From Pseudomonadota bacterium (GTDB lineage: Bacteria; Pseudomonadota; Alphaproteobacteria; Acetobacterales; Acetobacteraceae): 6,390 nucleotides of DNA. Position numbers and translations under genes: made by a program. The notes under the pieces are model-generated. The model ran no database searches, was not told the origin of the DNA, and saw only the letters and a list, made by a program, of their open reading frames with translations. Shown here piece by piece: positions 5,861 to 6,390 of the stretch. Location of the stretch: NCBI GenBank assembly GCA_021808185.1, contig JAKBCB010000225.1, positions 1-6,390 of the forward strand, read 5' to 3'. How positions within the stretch are numbered: position 1 is the stretch's first letter; every line of letters begins with the position of its first letter.

Positions 5861-6390
5861 GACGCGAGCACCGCGCAGACCGCGCGCACCATCAGCGCGG
5901 AGGAACGGGCGCCGGGATCGACATGGCCGATGCTGCGCTCGCCGAGGAACGAGGCGCGGCCGCGAATGGCGCGCACCGGCCCGGTCGCCGCCGCCGCCGA
6001 GTCCGCCACATCCGGCAGCCCGCGCAGCAGATCCCCCCCCGCGCGCAGCGCCGCCAGCACCGGAGCCTGCACATCGAGCATGGTCTTGCAGCCGACATCG
6101 GACTTCCCCCGCGCCTTCACCGCGTCGATGGCCGCGGCCAGGGCCTCGATGAGGTCGGCAAGCGCGGGTTGTTCAGGCAGCGACTTGCCCAGTTGCATGA
6201 ACAGCGTGCCGTAAAGCGGGCCGGAGGCGCCGCCGACCTTCATCACCAGCGCCATGCCGAGCGCGTGCAGCGCCTTTGGCAGGGGTTGCGCCGCGATCTT
6301 GTCCAGATCGGCCAGCGCCGCCTCGAACCCGCGCTTCATGTTGATGCCGTGGTCGCCGTCGCCGATCGCCTGATCGAGCGCGGTGAGTTC
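5857..6390 (-). CDS. dhaL: Dihydroxyacetone kinase, ADP-binding subunit DhaL, 5' end missing (runs off right edge)
   Basis: The last 177 residues are in the window. The visible part opens with ELTALDQAIGDGDHGINM, whose three aspartates (visible residues 6, 11 and 13) have the spacing of Asp30, Asp35 and Asp37 of E. coli DhaL. Those bind the two magnesium ions of the nucleotide, so about 24 N-terminal residues are lost and the whole protein should be near 200 residues (E. coli about 210). Further motifs are GGASGPLYG (53-61), KTMLD (102-106) and GRASFLGERSIGHVDPGA (144-161). In the PTS-type enzyme ADP acts as a permanent cofactor, phosphorylated by DhaM and donating to dihydroxyacetone on DhaK. 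It is the first operon gene visible; the promoter lies outside the window. A run of eight G (6033-6040, coding strand) falls within RAGGD. Confidence 0.94.
   Translation of the reverse strand, partial: ELTALDQAIGDGDHGINMKRGFEAALADLDKIAAQPLPKALHALGMALVMKVGGASGPLYGTLFMQLGKSLPEQPALADLIEALAAAIDAVKARGKSDVGCKTMLDVQAPVLAALRAGGDLLRGLPDVADSAAAATGPVRAIRGRASFLGERSIGHVDPGARSSALMVRAVCAVLAS

Overview
The window is very GC-rich and almost entirely coding. It holds seven genes, two of them cut by the window edges, and no gene-less stretch longer than about 75 bp. Base composition, codon use and the protein variants fit a high-GC alphaproteobacterium. An Acetobacteraceae/Rhodospirillales-type organism is my best guess, but no taxonomic marker is present, so this is inference. 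No RNA gene, insertion sequence, CRISPR array, prophage gene or attachment site was seen.

Left part (1-2561): a truncated Rrf2-family repressor gene on the minus strand is transcribed divergently from a plus-strand pair. The pair is a cysK-type cysteine synthase followed 12 bp later by an M20-family zinc amidohydrolase of the N-carbamoyl-amino-acid hydrolase/allantoate amidohydrolase type. The layout suggests a small sulfur or amino-acid module controlled by the Rrf2 protein. Whether the hydrolase feeds the cysteine pathway is an open and testable question.

Right part (2581-6390): a minus-strand operon, read from the right edge leftwards as dhaL (5' end missing) - dhaM (EIIA domain only) - HPr - enzyme I - dhaK. 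Consecutive genes overlap by 4, 4 and 14 bp, and dhaK follows after 25 bp with its own strong ribosome binding site. Together they encode a complete soluble route that carries phosphate from PEP through enzyme I, HPr and DhaM to the ADP held on DhaL, and from there to dihydroxyacetone bound covalently on DhaK. The product is dihydroxyacetone phosphate for the triose pool. All phosphorylated or substrate-binding histidines expected of the chain are visible: EI His182, HPr His17, DhaM His11, DhaK His56 and His215. The three aspartates of the DhaL nucleotide site are also present. In E. coli the first three functions are fused in one DhaM polypeptide; here they are separate genes with a full-length enzyme I, so the operon appears to carry its own private phosphorelay. 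No membrane permease component is encoded.

The two gene clusters converge, with only 19 bp between the stop codons of the hydrolase and dhaK. The most unusual non-coding signal is a perfect 15-bp palindrome with two rare Leu codons (CTA, TTA) inside the hydrolase gene. The systems recognised here are of known families; I did not find a clearly undescribed system.
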